The notes under the pieces are model-generated. The model was not told the DNA's origin. It did no database searches and saw only the letters and a program-made list of their open reading frames with translations. Shown one piece after another: positions 1-8,214 of a stretch of 64,000 nucleotides of DNA. Source of the stretch: Enterococcaceae bacterium OF42-14pH9A. GTDB lineage: Bacteria; Bacillota; Bacilli; Lactobacillales; Enterococcaceae. The DNA is taken from contig JAQEYU010000006.1 of the NCBI GenBank assembly GCA_027692465.1, positions 5,983 to 69,982 of the forward strand, in the 5' to 3' direction. The position numbers and the translations under genes are program-made. Position 1 is the stretch's first letter. The number at the start of each line of letters is the position of its first letter.

Positions 1-990
1 GTAATGAAACTTGGTGAAAAAACGGATATGAATATCGAGGTGATACCTACGGGATCTATTTTGTTAGATCTTGCCCTGGGAGTAGAAGGCTATCCAAAAG
101 GACGAATCATTGAAATTTATGGCCCGGAAAGCTCAGGGAAAACGACTGTTGCCTTACATGCAGTGGCGGAAGCACAAAAGCTCGGTGAAACTGTCGCTTT
201 TATTGATGCCGAACATGCGCTTGACCCCGTCTACGCGCAAAATCTTGGTGTAAATATTGATGAACTGCTCTTGTCACAACCAGATACCGGTGAACAAGGA
301 TTAGAAATTGCCGACGCGTTAGTGTCGAGTGGCGCAGTTGGTTTGATTATCGTAGATTCGGTTGCTGCCTTGGTTCCACGTGCAGAAATTGATGGTGAAA
401 TGGGCGATGCCCATGTTGGCTTACAAGCTCGGTTAATGTCCCAAGCGCTAAGGAAGCTTTCGGGTTCCATAAACAGAACCAAAACGATAGTTATATTTAT
501 CAATCAAATCCGCGAGAAAGTTGGGGTCATGTTTGGTAGTCCTGAAACAACTCCTGGAGGCCGAGCTTTGAAATTCTATTCAACAATTCGTTTAGATGTT
601 CGTCGTGGAGAACAATTGAAGACTCCTGACAAAGATAAAACAGTCATTGGAAATAAAACTAAAATAAAAGTTGTGAAAAATAAAGTGGCCTCGCCGTTTA
701 AAATAGCAGAAGTTGAGTTGATGTATGGGAAAGGAATCTCTCGTGTCTCAGAGTTGATTGATTTAGGCGTGGAATTAGACATTATCAAGAAATCGGGCGC
801 TTGGTATGATTATATGGGGGAATTAAAAGCACAAGGGAAGGAACCGATGAAAAAGGAATTGCTGGCTCATCCGGATAGGATGGTTGAAATTGAAGCCAAG
901 ATTAAGAAAATCCAAGCAGGTGAAGACCTTTCGACCGAGAGTCTCTTAGAAGAATCTTTTGGTGAGGCCAAACTGTCGTTTGAAAGTTGA
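1..990 (+). CDS. recA: RecA recombinase, 5' end outside window
   Basis: Homologous recombination and SOS co-protease ATPase. The Walker A loop GPESSGKT and the Walker B strand [10 protein letters not shown] are visible, as are the RecA signatures [21 protein letters not shown] and the DNA-binding loop around GGRALKFY. The frame is open to the left edge. The first in-window ATG (position 4) aligns with the internal MKLGEK motif about 25 residues into ordinary RecA, so the true start is very likely upstream. The C-terminal tail is less acidic than usual chromosomal RecA and the sequence diverges from typical firmicute RecA near residues 200-290, which fits a plasmid-borne second RecA. It sits near an SOS-controlled uvrX operon. 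Inferred role: recombination or SOS induction in the recipient after transfer. Confidence 0.93.
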   Translation, partial: VMKLGEKTDMNIEVIPTGSILLDLALGVEGYPKGRIIEIYGPESSGKTTVALHAVAEAQKLGETVAFIDAEHALDPVYAQNLGVNIDELLLSQPDTGEQGLEIADALVSSGAVGLIIVDSVAALVPRAEIDGEMGDAHVGLQARLMSQALRKLSGSINRTKTIVIFINQIREKVGVMFGSPETTPGGRALKFYSTIRLDVRRGEQLKTPDKDKTVIGNKTKIKVVKNKVASPFKIAEVELMYGKGISRVSELIDLGVELDIIKKSGAWYDYMGELKAQGKEPMKKELLAHPDRMVEIEAKIKKIQAGEDLSTESLLEESFGEAKLSFES

Positions 991-1020
991 TCAGATTAAA
1001 GGTGAAAGTCTGATGAAAAA

Positions 1021-1048
1021 GAGAAAAGACCCACACAATGAATGTGGG
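1021..1048 (-). terminator. Minus-strand terminator downstream of the tRNA
   Basis: CCCACA (1030-1035) pairs with TGTGGG (1043-1048). On the minus strand the hairpin runs into a T-rich stretch (TCTTTTCTC). It lies about 100 bp beyond the 3' end of the minus-strand tRNA and would end that transcript. Confidence 0.5.
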
Positions 1049-1145
1049 GGCCAGTGGTTAGAGAGGCACAATAAAGAAAGGTACAAATTCAGTATATTCC
1101 TGTGAACTAAGTAGGTCAATCAACTTGGAGAAATTGCTTTTGAAA

Positions 1146-1219
1146 TGTACCCTGTAGGACTCGAACCTACGACCGGGCGGTTATGAGCCGCCTGCTCTAA
1201 CCAACTGAGCTAAAGGTAC
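1146..1219 (-). tRNA. tRNA with CAU anticodon, probably tRNA-Ile2 (AUA decoding)
   Basis: Read on the minus strand, a complete 74-nt cloverleaf forms: acceptor GTACCTT pairs with AGGGTAC, D-arm GCTC/GAGC, anticodon stem GGCGG/CCGCC with loop CTCATAA, T-arm GTAGG/CCTAC with TTCGAGT, discriminator A, CCA not encoded. The body resembles the firmicute tRNA-Ile2 that is modified to lysidine by TilS more than elongator tRNA-Met. C4-G69 and C5-G68, known TilS identity pairs in E. coli, are present. The second acceptor pair is U-A, with both sides matching, so the helix is intact. Whether it is charged with Ile or Met cannot be proven from sequence alone. Confidence 0.9.
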
Positions 1220-1220
1220 A

Positions 1221-1246
1221 AAAATGCCTCCGCTAAAAGCGAAGGC
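1221..1246 (-). terminator. Terminator-like hairpin just upstream of the tRNA
   Basis: GCCTCCGC (1226-1233) pairs with GCGAAGGC (1239-1246). On the minus strand the stem is followed by ATTTTT, which abuts the first base of the tRNA. It may end an upstream minus transcript or insulate the tRNA. Confidence 0.45.
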
Positions 1247-1346
1247 TCTTGCTGGGAGCAAGTATTAAATTGGGTGAAACGAATGGTATACAATCATTGT
1301 AAACGCTTTTTAGAAGCTGGTCAACTTAAAAAGGTAGGTTTTGAGT

Positions 1347-1631
1347 ATGAAGGCAAGCGATTTATTAGCTGCGATCACGGTAGAACCCTTTGAAAACCCT
1401 CATCAGGAAGTCTGTTTTCAAGAGGGGGATAGGCAGCTGCCAATCACAGGTATCCGTTTAGAACACGACAAACTGGTACTGTTTGTAACAGAGGGCAGTC
1501 CGCCAATGTCGATGAACGAGTTTGTCCTTCAGCTAATGCTACATCGAAAAGCACATGTATTTGTCGAGCACAACGAGCAACAGCTGCCAGTGTATGGCTT
1601 TCGAGAAGAACATGAAAAACTAATTTTATAA
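1347..1631 (+). CDS. Small hypothetical protein
   Basis: 94-residue acidic soluble protein with no recognised domain. It contains two related halves: a segment reading QLPITGIRLEHDKLVLF and a later one reading QLPVYGFREEHEKLIL, so it looks like an internal duplication of a small beta unit. ATG 1347 is preferred over TTG 1341 because the AGGTAGG ribosome site (1332-1338) is then 8 bases away instead of 2. It precedes the uvrX operon but has no shared promoter evidence. Confidence 0.65.
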   Translation: MKASDLLAAITVEPFENPHQEVCFQEGDRQLPITGIRLEHDKLVLFVTEGSPPMSMNEFVLQLMLHRKAHVFVEHNEQQLPVYGFREEHEKLIL

Positions 1632-1699
1632 GAATTACGGCTACAATCCTTCGTGATTGTGGCTTTTTCTTTAGAATGGACATTTTTAACATCTGCCCC

Positions 1700-1728
1700 T
1701 TGCAAAAACAAACATACGTTCGTATAAT
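1700..1728 (+). promoter_or_regulatory. uvrX promoter with LexA (SOS) box
   Basis: -35 TTGCAA (1700-1705), 17-bp spacer, -10 TATAAT (1723-1728). The spacer holds CAAACATACGTTCG (1709-1722), one mismatch from the firmicute SOS box CGAAC-N4-GTTCG. LexA binding here would block RNA polymerase directly, so the operon should respond to DNA damage. Confidence 0.8.
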
Positions 1729-1764
1729 TTGGAGTGAAAGAGAATAATTTAGGAGGTGAACCTG

Positions 1765-3063
1765 ATGGATTTTTCCAAAGCCTATGCCAACGAACCCCGC
1801 CGTGCCGTGTTTTGTATGGACGCAAAGTCGTTTTACGCTTCGGTCGAATGTATTGAACGGGGACTTGACCCGCTGAAGACGCTGCTCGTCGTCATGTCCG
1901 GTGATGAAAACAAAGCCGGTCTTGTTCTGGCAGCTAGCCCGCGTGCAAAAAGAGTGTTAGGGATTTCCAACGTCTCCAGGGCTTTCAATATTCCGCTACA
2001 TCCGGAACTGCTGATTGTGCCCCCACGTATGAACCTTTACATTAAGTATCAGATGCGAATTCTAGAAATTTTCCGGCGCTACATGGCTGACGAAGATATT
2101 CATGTCTTCAGTATTGATGAAATGTTTGGAGATCTCGAAGCCTCATGGAAGTTGTTTGGCGATTCGCCGGAAGACGTTGTGAGAATGATCCAGGAGGACG
2201 TCTACGAGGAGCTGGGCGTTTATGTCACTATCGGTCTTGCGGTCAATCCCCTACTGGCGAAAGTCGCAATGGATACTGATGCCAAGAAGAACGATGATCT
2301 GTTTGCTAGTTGGGACTACGCCGACGTCCCCGATAAATTATGGCCGCTTCAGCTGACGGATCTCTGCGGAATCAACAAAGGGATGGAAGCCAGATTTAAA
2401 ACAATGGGTTGTGATTGTATAGGTGATATTGCCCATTTAGACCCTTATCAGTTGAAACGGACGCAAGGCGTCATGGGCTTACAGTATTACATGCACGCCT
2501 GGGGCGTTGACCGGTCGATGATACGCAAGCAAGGCGAATACAAACCAGCCAGTCGGTCTATTGGTAACTCTCAAGTTCTGATGCGGGACTACAAAACTCG
2601 GGCCGAAATTTTGACCGTGCTATTTGAGATTTGCGAACAGGTTTGCCAGCGGCTCCGGAAAGTCGGCCAGGTTGGATCAACGCTGCATATTTCTATCGGT
2701 TATTCTGTTGGTGCTCGTGGCGGCTTCAGCAGGCAAATGAAGATTCCTAAAACAAACCAGGCCCGCGCGCTCTGTGAAGCGGCTCAAGTGCTCTTCGATA
2801 AGTATTGGGACCAGTCAATCGTGCGTCATGTTGGGGTAACCGTAGGCACTCTTCAGCCGGCTGGGGATTTGCAGCTGAATCTTTTCGAGGAACCGGAAAA
2901 GACGATTCGAGACGATGCCCTGGATGATGTGATCGCCAAAATTCGCGCGAAGTATGATTTTAGTGCAATTATCCGCGCCCGTTCGAAGACATCTGGCGGG
3001 ACAGCGCTAGAAAGGGCTGGTTTGGTCGGTGGCCATGCTGGCGGCCGGGACGGGCTAAACTAA
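1765..3063 (+). CDS. uvrX: Y-family DNA polymerase, UvrX/UmuC-like
   Basis: Translesion polymerase of the ImpB/MucB/SamB (DinB) family, 432 residues. The palm motif begins CMDAKSFYASVE near the N-terminus, and the second catalytic motif is HVFSIDEMFGDLE, which supplies the Asp-Glu metal ligands. Near the C-terminus LQLNLFEEP is a good beta-clamp binding motif. ATG 1765 lies 8 bases after AGGAGG. The stop overlaps the ATG of the next gene (TAATG), so the downstream genes are translationally coupled. The promoter carries an SOS box. Plasmid UvrX proteins of this kind are known to give UV tolerance; that role is inferred here. Confidence 0.95.
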   Translation: MDFSKAYANEPRRAVFCMDAKSFYASVECIERGLDPLKTLLVVMSGDENKAGLVLAASPRAKRVLGISNVSRAFNIPLHPELLIVPPRMNLYIKYQMRILEIFRRYMADEDIHVFSIDEMFGDLEASWKLFGDSPEDVVRMIQEDVYEELGVYVTIGLAVNPLLAKVAMDTDAKKNDDLFASWDYADVPDKLWPLQLTDLCGINKGMEARFKTMGCDCIGDIAHLDPYQLKRTQGVMGLQYYMHAWGVDRSMIRKQGEYKPASRSIGNSQVLMRDYKTRAEILTVLFEICEQVCQRLRKVGQVGSTLHISIGYSVGARGGFSRQMKIPKTNQARALCEAAQVLFDKYWDQSIVRHVGVTVGTLQPAGDLQLNLFEEPEKTIRDDALDDVIAKIRAKYDFSAIIRARSKTSGGTALERAGLVGGHAGGRDGLN

Positions 3064-3482
3064 TGGCATTGTATACGGACGAAGGAGCTTTGGAATTCTT
3101 TCTAGAAATCATCAGGAATTACCAGGATAGAGGAATGATGAAATGGAATGGATTCTATCTTTCCGATCACACGGCTGTGATGGAAAAAGACGGTAAAAAA
3201 CGCTCAAAAGTCAATCTTCCTAAGGAAGAACTAACGAGCGCTGAAATTGATGAGCGGATTCAAAAAGCCTACACGCAGTTTCGACGTGTGGCAATCCAGC
3301 TAGCGGATCTCGATCCAGAGAATCACTATTACGATGATTTAATCGGTAAGATAGCCGGTCAAGGTGAACAAGGCATTTATCTTCAGCTGGAAGAGACAGG
3401 GCTGCTGATTGATGTGGCGAGTATCCGCAATATTGAGATCCTGGGAACAGATAAGATTTTAGATAAGGAAGTGTTACGATGA
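3063..3482 (+). CDS. YolD-like protein
   Basis: 139 residues. The segment DRGMMKWNGFYLSDHT matches the YolD-like family, which commonly accompanies UvrX/YqjW polymerases in Gram-positive bacteria and plasmids. The exact biochemical role is unknown; a link to translesion synthesis is inferred from this recurrent pairing. Its start overlaps the uvrX stop and its own stop overlaps the next start (ATGA), so it is the second gene of an SOS operon. Confidence 0.8.
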   Translation: MALYTDEGALEFFLEIIRNYQDRGMMKWNGFYLSDHTAVMEKDGKKRSKVNLPKEELTSAEIDERIQKAYTQFRRVAIQLADLDPENHYYDDLIGKIAGQGEQGIYLQLEETGLLIDVASIRNIEILGTDKILDKEVLR

Positions 3483-3745
3483 TTGATACCAGCGGCGCCA
3501 TGTTCGAGTACCGCTCAGCCGCAGACGATCAGTTTGCGAAAGACTATTACTCCCTCGTCGAGACCGACGTCCCTTTGTTTGCCGTGAAACGCGAGTTACT
3601 ATACATGATGGAAAAACACGCTGTCCCCTACTTTCGTGTGCCAGGACACCAAACCAAAGATCGCCAGGATCATGTCTTCCATTTTGCAGTCAATAAAATA
3701 GAGAAAACAAAAATCAGCAAGTACCGGTATCTCGGATACAGCTGA
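3479..3745 (+). CDS. Hypothetical protein of the uvrX operon
   Basis: 88 residues, basic, no membrane segment. The start is in an ATGA overlap with the YolD-like gene. Small proteins of similar size often sit third in uvrX operons, but I do not recognise a domain. Probably co-regulated by the SOS box upstream of uvrX. Confidence 0.75.
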   Translation: MIDTSGAMFEYRSAADDQFAKDYYSLVETDVPLFAVKRELLYMMEKHAVPYFRVPGHQTKDRQDHVFHFAVNKIEKTKISKYRYLGYS

Positions 3746-3760
3746 TTAGGAGGTATTACT

Positions 3761-3943
3761 ACGGAGAGTTTTTTACAAGACGATGGCGGAATCGGCCAGA
3801 TCTTAAAGAAATACGGTCAGGATATTGGTCGGCTGAAGCGTGAAGGCACCATTAGCGAAATTCAGGAAGTGGAACGGATTTTACTTGAAAAAAGTCGCGC
3901 TTTAAACGCGCTACTCAATCAATCCTCTATGTCAGATACTTGA
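3761..3943 (+). CDS. Short fourth gene of the uvrX operon, non-canonical start
   Basis: An open frame of about 60 codons with a strong AGGAGG (3748-3753) but no ATG, GTG or TTG at the right distance. In frame are ATT (3755) and ACG (3761, 7 bases from the ribosome site). The protein (ESFLQDDGGIGQILKKYGQD...) is charged and helical, with good coding character through to TGA 3941-3943. Either a rare start is used or an ATG has mutated to ACG, leaving a poorly translated gene. Confidence 0.5.
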   Translation, partial: TESFLQDDGGIGQILKKYGQDIGRLKREGTISEIQEVERILLEKSRALNALLNQSSMSDT

Positions 3944-4037
3944 ACTATGCTTAGAATCGCTGTGTGAGGCACGCAAATTTTTAGTTTTGGGCTAAACCTG
4001 GAGTTTGATTGGTAGAAAATCAGCTTTTCACTAAACT

Positions 4038-4062
4038 ACATGCAATCCGCAATACAATATAT
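4038..4062 (+). repeat. Copy 1 of a 25/26-bp repeat flanking par-rep
   Basis: ACATGCAATCCGC followed by AATACAATATAT. A near copy lies at 7950-7975 (ACATGCAAACTGCC then AATACAATATAT), just after rep. The two copies bracket the partition and replication block. Confidence 0.5.
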
Positions 4063-4100
4063 TTTTTATCAATTATATATCGTCACTTTTTCAAAAAGAA

Positions 4101-4130
4101 AAAGCCTGGTGATTAACCAGACTTTTTTTT
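4101..4130 (+). terminator. Terminator after the uvrX operon
   Basis: AGCCTGGT pairs with ACCAGACT around loop GATTA, followed by eight T. It ends the uvrX operon. The preceding 150 bp after the last gene hold only one copy of the flanking repeat. Confidence 0.75.
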
Positions 4131-4145
4131 CGGTATATTAGTTAT

Positions 4146-4195
4146 GAGAGAAAAAGAGAAATTTCTCTTTTTCTCCTTTTCTCCTTTTCAAAAGA
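4146..4195 (+). repeat. Pyrimidine-tract repeats downstream of parB
   Basis: Repeated TTTCTC, TTTTCTCC units with an inverted GAGAAA arm. They are the same units as at 5697-5960, so the par operon is flanked on both sides. This is a candidate centromere (parS-like) half-site. Confidence 0.5.
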
Positions 4196-4571
4196 ATTTA
4201 TTATTGTGGATATTTGCAATGATTCTTTGTGCTCGTTCATCAAAACTGTTTTCATAATAATATTGCGCCATGGATCGAATCATTTCATATTCCTTTTTAC
4301 CTTCAAAGTCAGCGAATATCTCTATAAGACTTTTGATATCTGGATCTATCTTTATTGTTTTTCTATCTGAAGGGGAAAACTGACTTGCTTGATCAAAATT
4401 TATCTCAGCATCAGCTATTGTTGGTGCGTACTTGCGTACGTTTCTATCCGTTGTAGATTTTTTTGTTTCAGAAGAGCTGGTGCTGTTTTCATCAGGAAAT
4501 CGCGACGTTTGAATTTCTTGTTGTATTGTTGGACGTGGTTTACTCTCTCGCTTTCTATTAGTCAGCGCCAT
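4188..4571 (-). CDS. Plasmid partition protein B-like
   Basis: 127 residues. The C-terminal half (RKTIKIDPDIKSLIEIFADF and the helices that follow) looks like a ribbon-helix-helix DNA-binding domain; the N-terminal half is charged and probably disordered. It follows the ParA gene by 5 bp, the usual place of the small centromere-binding partner in type Ib partition systems. A ribosome site GAAAGGAG precedes ATG 4571. Expected role: binds the flanking repeats and stimulates ParA. Confidence 0.75.
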   Translation of the reverse strand: MALTNRKRESKPRPTIQQEIQTSRFPDENSTSSSETKKSTTDRNVRKYAPTIADAEINFDQASQFSPSDRKTIKIDPDIKSLIEIFADFEGKKEYEMIRSMAQYYYENSFDERAQRIIANIHNNKFF

Positions 4572-4576
4572 CTAGA

Positions 4577-5581
4577 TTACTCCTTTCTTTCAAAGCTACT
4601 TAGATCTAGTTTTCTAGAATATTCAGTTAGCTTATTACCATTCAGATATTTAGGGGTATATAGATAATCCTCTGGGATATCTCCGAAATGTTCGAATAGC
4701 TTAATTCGTTCCTCAATTTCACAGAAAATATCAGCAAAGAGTGCAAATATTTTACGATCATGATAATCAGTGACCAGAAACCCAGTATCTGGATATTCTT
4801 CAAGGCGAGTTGAGTTTGTAACAATTGCATTAAATGTGAAGTTTGGGCCAAAGGTATCCTTTGTATCCCGAATAATTTTTTCATGAAGTGAACGTTTCGG
4901 TTGTAAAAGAAATGGAAGCAGGCCAAGAACCTCACCTTTAAACTTATCTCCAAAATCGTCAATAAGTGTCTGTAAATATACGTTAATAATATCGATTGAG
5001 CCCTCAAAAGAATATGTTTTAGTTTCTTGAGTGATAATGAAGTAGTCGGCACATACCATGGCATTATCAACTTTGATATCAGTGCTTGGCCCAACATCAA
5101 TCCAAATATAGTCATATCGATCTTTGATTGTTTCAAGCAGTTTTGAGAAGTGGAAAGTTCTCAATGTTTTAGTCTCCCAATACTCTTTAGAAGTTTTATC
5201 TTTGTTTGTGTGTGGATAGGTAAATTCAAGAAATTCTTCAAGCTCGACAATATCACTCCCACCAGCAATCATATGAAGATTAGGTGTCAGTTCTACAATC
5301 CCAGATTCTAAGTCATTATCTTGAATACATTGAAATACTGTCTTAGGAAAATCAACATCGAATGTTTTCCCTAGAAGACTTGTAGCATTGGCTTGCTTAT
5401 CCCAATCTATGAAACACCCTTTCCGATCAAACTCAGGGTTTGGTAGTGTCGCCACCGCACTCTCACCAGTGGAAGAAGTTGTCTTACCTACTCCGCCCTT
5501 TTGGTTTGCATTTATTAGCACTCGGCAGCGTTTTTCCAAAAACTTGTTGAGAATATCACTGTATCGGCTGTAGGAATTCAT
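4577..5581 (-). CDS. parA: ParA-family partition ATPase
   Basis: 334 residues. The deviant Walker A box QKGGVGKTT lies near residue 30, an acidic FIDWDKQANAT segment follows, and a Walker B-like YIWIDVGPS motif lies near residue 158. It drives plasmid segregation by ATP-dependent binding to the nucleoid. It is the first gene of a two-gene operon with a recognisable promoter at 5618-5646. Members of this family in enterococcal plasmids include RepB/PrgP-type proteins. Confidence 0.92.
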   Translation of the reverse strand: MNSYSRYSDILNKFLEKRCRVLINANQKGGVGKTTSSTGESAVATLPNPEFDRKGCFIDWDKQANATSLLGKTFDVDFPKTVFQCIQDNDLESGIVELTPNLHMIAGGSDIVELEEFLEFTYPHTNKDKTSKEYWETKTLRTFHFSKLLETIKDRYDYIWIDVGPSTDIKVDNAMVCADYFIITQETKTYSFEGSIDIINVYLQTLIDDFGDKFKGEVLGLLPFLLQPKRSLHEKIIRDTKDTFGPNFTFNAIVTNSTRLEEYPDTGFLVTDYHDRKIFALFADIFCEIEERIKLFEHFGDIPEDYLYTPKYLNGNKLTEYSRKLDLSSFERKE

Positions 5582-5617
5582 GTTATACCACCTTTTTGTA
5601 TTATTTCTCCTGAATAC

Positions 5618-5646
5618 AGTATAAGTCTTTTCAAAAGTATTGTCTA
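5618..5646 (-). promoter_or_regulatory. parAB promoter
   Basis: Minus strand: -35 TAGACA (5646-5641), 17-bp spacer, -10 TATACT (5623-5618). One GGAGAAAT unit, like the nearby repeats, lies between the promoter and parA and may serve for autoregulation. Confidence 0.7.
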
Positions 5647-5696
5647 CATTAAAATGTATTTAGGAGAAATATTATTGTTAATGCTGGGAATAACTT

Positions 5697-5960
5697 TCAA
5701 AAAGGGAAATTTCTCTTTTACCCTTTTTCTCCTTTACTACTTTTTTCGCATTTATTTCTCTTTTACCCTTTTTCTCTTTTACCCCTAAAAACAATATATT
5801 GTTGCATAAGTACTTATTAAGAAGAAACACGCTGGAATTAACTTCATAAAAAAAGGAGAAAAAGAGAAATTACCCTTTTCTCCTTTTCTCCTTTTCTCTT
5901 TTACCCCTATATTTAAAAAAGAGAAAAAGAGAAATTTCTCCTTTTCTCCTGAAATTATTT
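5697..5960 (+). repeat. Iteron/centromere-like pyrimidine tracts
   Basis: More than a dozen 7-8 bp units of the types TTTTCTCC, TTTTCTCT and TTTTACCC, in both orientations, upstream of parA and about 500 bp before rep. The same units occur after parB (4146-4195). The likely use is parS (centromere) or part of the replication origin. From 5961 to 6345 I see only AT-rich sequence. Confidence 0.65.
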
Positions 5961-6378
5961 GAGTTACAATCTATTTCTTTTTCAATGAAATTAGGGTACT
6001 CTTGCAATGTGGCAAACTGAAGAAAATATAAATTTGCAAAATTTTAGTTTTTCATCTATTTTGATAGAAACGAAATAAAAAAACAACCTGATTGGCGTCA
6101 GATTGTTCCCAAAAGTGTTCTCGTATTGAATTTTAATGAAAAATCTGCTGAGAGCGAATTGCTAAGAGCGAACTGCTAAAACAATTTTGTTAGAAAACTA
6201 ATAGCAACCTTTTTGAATTTGGCGATTCATAAAGGTTAAAACGTATCCGTAATACGTTTAAGTAGGTTACTCACTTCTTCATTATCTTAGCAGAAATTCC
6301 GAAAAAATTCAATATGTTGAGCCTTGTTTGAGTGCGCTTTCATCAAAAAGTGTTGCACTTTTTTAAGGTTTGATTTCC

Positions 6379-6412
6379 AGGGAACGCTAGTTTATTTAGC
6401 GTTCCCTTTTTT
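6379..6412 (+). terminator. Leader terminator (attenuator) before rep
   Basis: AGGGAACGCTA pairs with TTAGCGTTCCCT, followed by a run of T, ending 25 bp before the rep start. A smaller hairpin AGTGTTGCACT with six T lies at 6350-6366. This layout is like antisense-controlled attenuators of plasmid rep genes; the antisense promoter was not identified. Confidence 0.7.
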
Positions 6413-6437
6413 AGTGCTAGGAAATGGAGGTGAGACA

Positions 6438-7943
6438 ATGCTTAACCTTGATGAGATTTGTAATGAAATCCTGCACGGCGGGATTCGAAAAATGAAGTTC
6501 AAAAACTCAAAAATTCAGTCGATTATCTATACTCCTGAAGGGGCAAAAGGTGCAATCTTTGGATTTAGGAGCAAAAAACATATGATCGATGGCCGAGGTA
6601 TCGTTCTCACTTCCGAAGAAGGGCTGAGTGAAAATGCAGATCGGCTAACGCATTGGACTCCGAACGTGTACCAGTACGGATCATACACGGACGAGCAGAG
6701 ACTATTTGTCAAAGGGCATTCCGAAAAGAATTTGAAACAAATCAATTGCTTTGTACTCGACTTTGACAAACCTGCTGGCTCAGAATTAAGTGACCAGGAC
6801 ATTTTAGATGTGGCCATTGATCTTGATCTTATTCCAACGCTGCTCCTGGAAACTCCAGGGGGATACCAGGCGTACTTTATCCTAGAAAACCCTTGGTTTA
6901 TCAGCAAGAAGAACGATTATCAATCCATTCGGATTGCAAAATTAGTTTCTCAAAACCTGCGGAAGAGCTTTGCAGCCAAAATTCTGGAGGTTGACTTGGG
7001 CTGCAACCATTTCGGTATTGCACGGATTCCACGAACCGACAACGTAGTTTATTACTACCCAGCGCTAACGCATGACATGCAAGATCTGATTGCCTGGTCG
7101 ATGGCGCAAGAGACGGAAGCGACTTACGCACGGCCAAATCTTCAAGTCTTGAAACCAGTGAAACAGATTCAAGAAAAATGGGTGGATATCCTGCTGAAGA
7201 ACCCCGGAATCGTTGGTGAAAAGGGCAAGTTTGGCCGCAACAATGTGATTTTTACGTTAGCTTTGGCCTACTATGCGTCTGATGTAGATCAGGAACGCTG
7301 CAACGATGACATGGATTTCTTTAATTCGAATTTGACAAGACCACTTAAAGCTTGCGAAGTCAACCGAATTGTCAAGAGTGCTTATAGTGGGAACTACCAA
7401 GGGGCAAGTACGGTCTATGTATCAGAACTGTTAGCGAACTGGAGCTTAGAATCGCTCTCTGATACGCAACTATTCAGTAAAAATCGTAATGGGTGGGTGA
7501 AGTTTAAGAAAGACCGCGCCGAGCGTAAACATTCTCACTTGCGCGAATGGAAACAAGACATTCTTGCTTTTTTAGAAAAGGAATGTGTAACTTATCGGCC
7601 AGAACTTCAGTTTACAAAGCAAGAATTGCAAGCAAATATCAAGTATCGCGAGAAAGAAATTCCAAAGCGTTCACTAGACGCTGCGCTAAAGGAATTGGTT
7701 GCTGAAGGGAAAATTTATCTCCAGGTAAAAGCCGGCCGGGGTGGTGGGCTGATTTTGTCTACCCGTAAAGCATTGATTCGGACCGTGATCAAAACAAACC
7801 AAGTAGTAAAGGACGCGTATAAAGAGGCCATTCGGACGTTTTTCCCAGAGGCACGTATGTTAACTAAGCTATTCGAATTACCACGCACAATCACACCAGT
7901 AAGCCTTTTTGACACAAAAGAAATCCGTGCTGGCACTGGCTAA
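6438..7943 (+). CDS. Replication initiator with primase C-terminal-like domain
   Basis: 501 residues. The first half contains a primase/RepB-like core (INCFVLDFDKP, then LLETPGGYQAYF), followed by a helical PriCT-like segment (GRNNVIFTLALAYYASD) and a C-terminal winged-helix-like region (ELQANIKYREKEIPKRSLDA). ATG 6438 has a strong GGAGGTGAG and matches the conserved part, so the upstream in-frame extension is not used. It lies between partition repeats and the control region and is the only plausible Rep protein in the window. Confidence 0.8.
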   Translation: MLNLDEICNEILHGGIRKMKFKNSKIQSIIYTPEGAKGAIFGFRSKKHMIDGRGIVLTSEEGLSENADRLTHWTPNVYQYGSYTDEQRLFVKGHSEKNLKQINCFVLDFDKPAGSELSDQDILDVAIDLDLIPTLLLETPGGYQAYFILENPWFISKKNDYQSIRIAKLVSQNLRKSFAAKILEVDLGCNHFGIARIPRTDNVVYYYPALTHDMQDLIAWSMAQETEATYARPNLQVLKPVKQIQEKWVDILLKNPGIVGEKGKFGRNNVIFTLALAYYASDVDQERCNDDMDFFNSNLTRPLKACEVNRIVKSAYSGNYQGASTVYVSELLANWSLESLSDTQLFSKNRNGWVKFKKDRAERKHSHLREWKQDILAFLEKECVTYRPELQFTKQELQANIKYREKEIPKRSLDAALKELVAEGKIYLQVKAGRGGGLILSTRKALIRTVIKTNQVVKDAYKEAIRTFFPEARMLTKLFELPRTITPVSLFDTKEIRAGTG

Positions 7944-7949
7944 TCTAAA

Positions 7950-7975
7950 ACATGCAAACTGCCAATACAATATAT
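7950..7975 (+). repeat. Copy 2 of the 25/26-bp repeat flanking par-rep
   Basis: ACATGCAAACTGCC then AATACAATATAT; partner at 4038-4062. It lies just after the rep stop. Confidence 0.5.
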
Positions 7976-8022
7976 CTATGATACATGCTGTCTTTCTTTG
8001 TCGGTTGGTGTTGTTTTCGGTT

Positions 8023-8051
8023 TTGACTTTCTTGCTAGATTGACCTATTTT
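8023..8051 (+). promoter_or_regulatory. Probable promoter for the 8.2-kb small gene
   Basis: TTGACT (8023-8028), 17-bp spacer, TATTTT (8046-8051). Confidence 0.45.
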
Positions 8052-8061
8052 TATATAAATC

Positions 8062-8200
8062 AATCCAGCTGCCTCAGCAGCAGCGCCTTAGCGCGGTGGA
8101 TTGCAAGTGGGGTAGTAGGGCAGCCCGTTTCTGACACGCCTAACGCCGGGTTCAGCCCGCCGTGTAATTTTAGGTTGATTCAGAACGTGTTATTTTTGAT
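8062..8200 (+). other. GC-rich structured leader
   Basis: AATCCA (8062-8067) pairs with TGGATT (8097-8102) around an inner GCGC-CTTA-GCGC hairpin; further GC-rich arms follow (GCCGGG, GCCCGCC). The block is much richer in GC than its surroundings and leads directly into the gene at 8215. Probably an untranslated structured RNA; function unknown. Confidence 0.4.
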
Positions 8201-8214
8201 GGGGGTGAATGCTG

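Noticed and set aside
1290..1305. cre site at TGTAAACGCTTTTT
   Set aside because: Only the left half matches; the last two consensus positions fail.
6324..6437. Longer N-terminus of the replication protein
   Set aside because: It would run through the leader terminator; ATG 6438 has a strong ribosome site.
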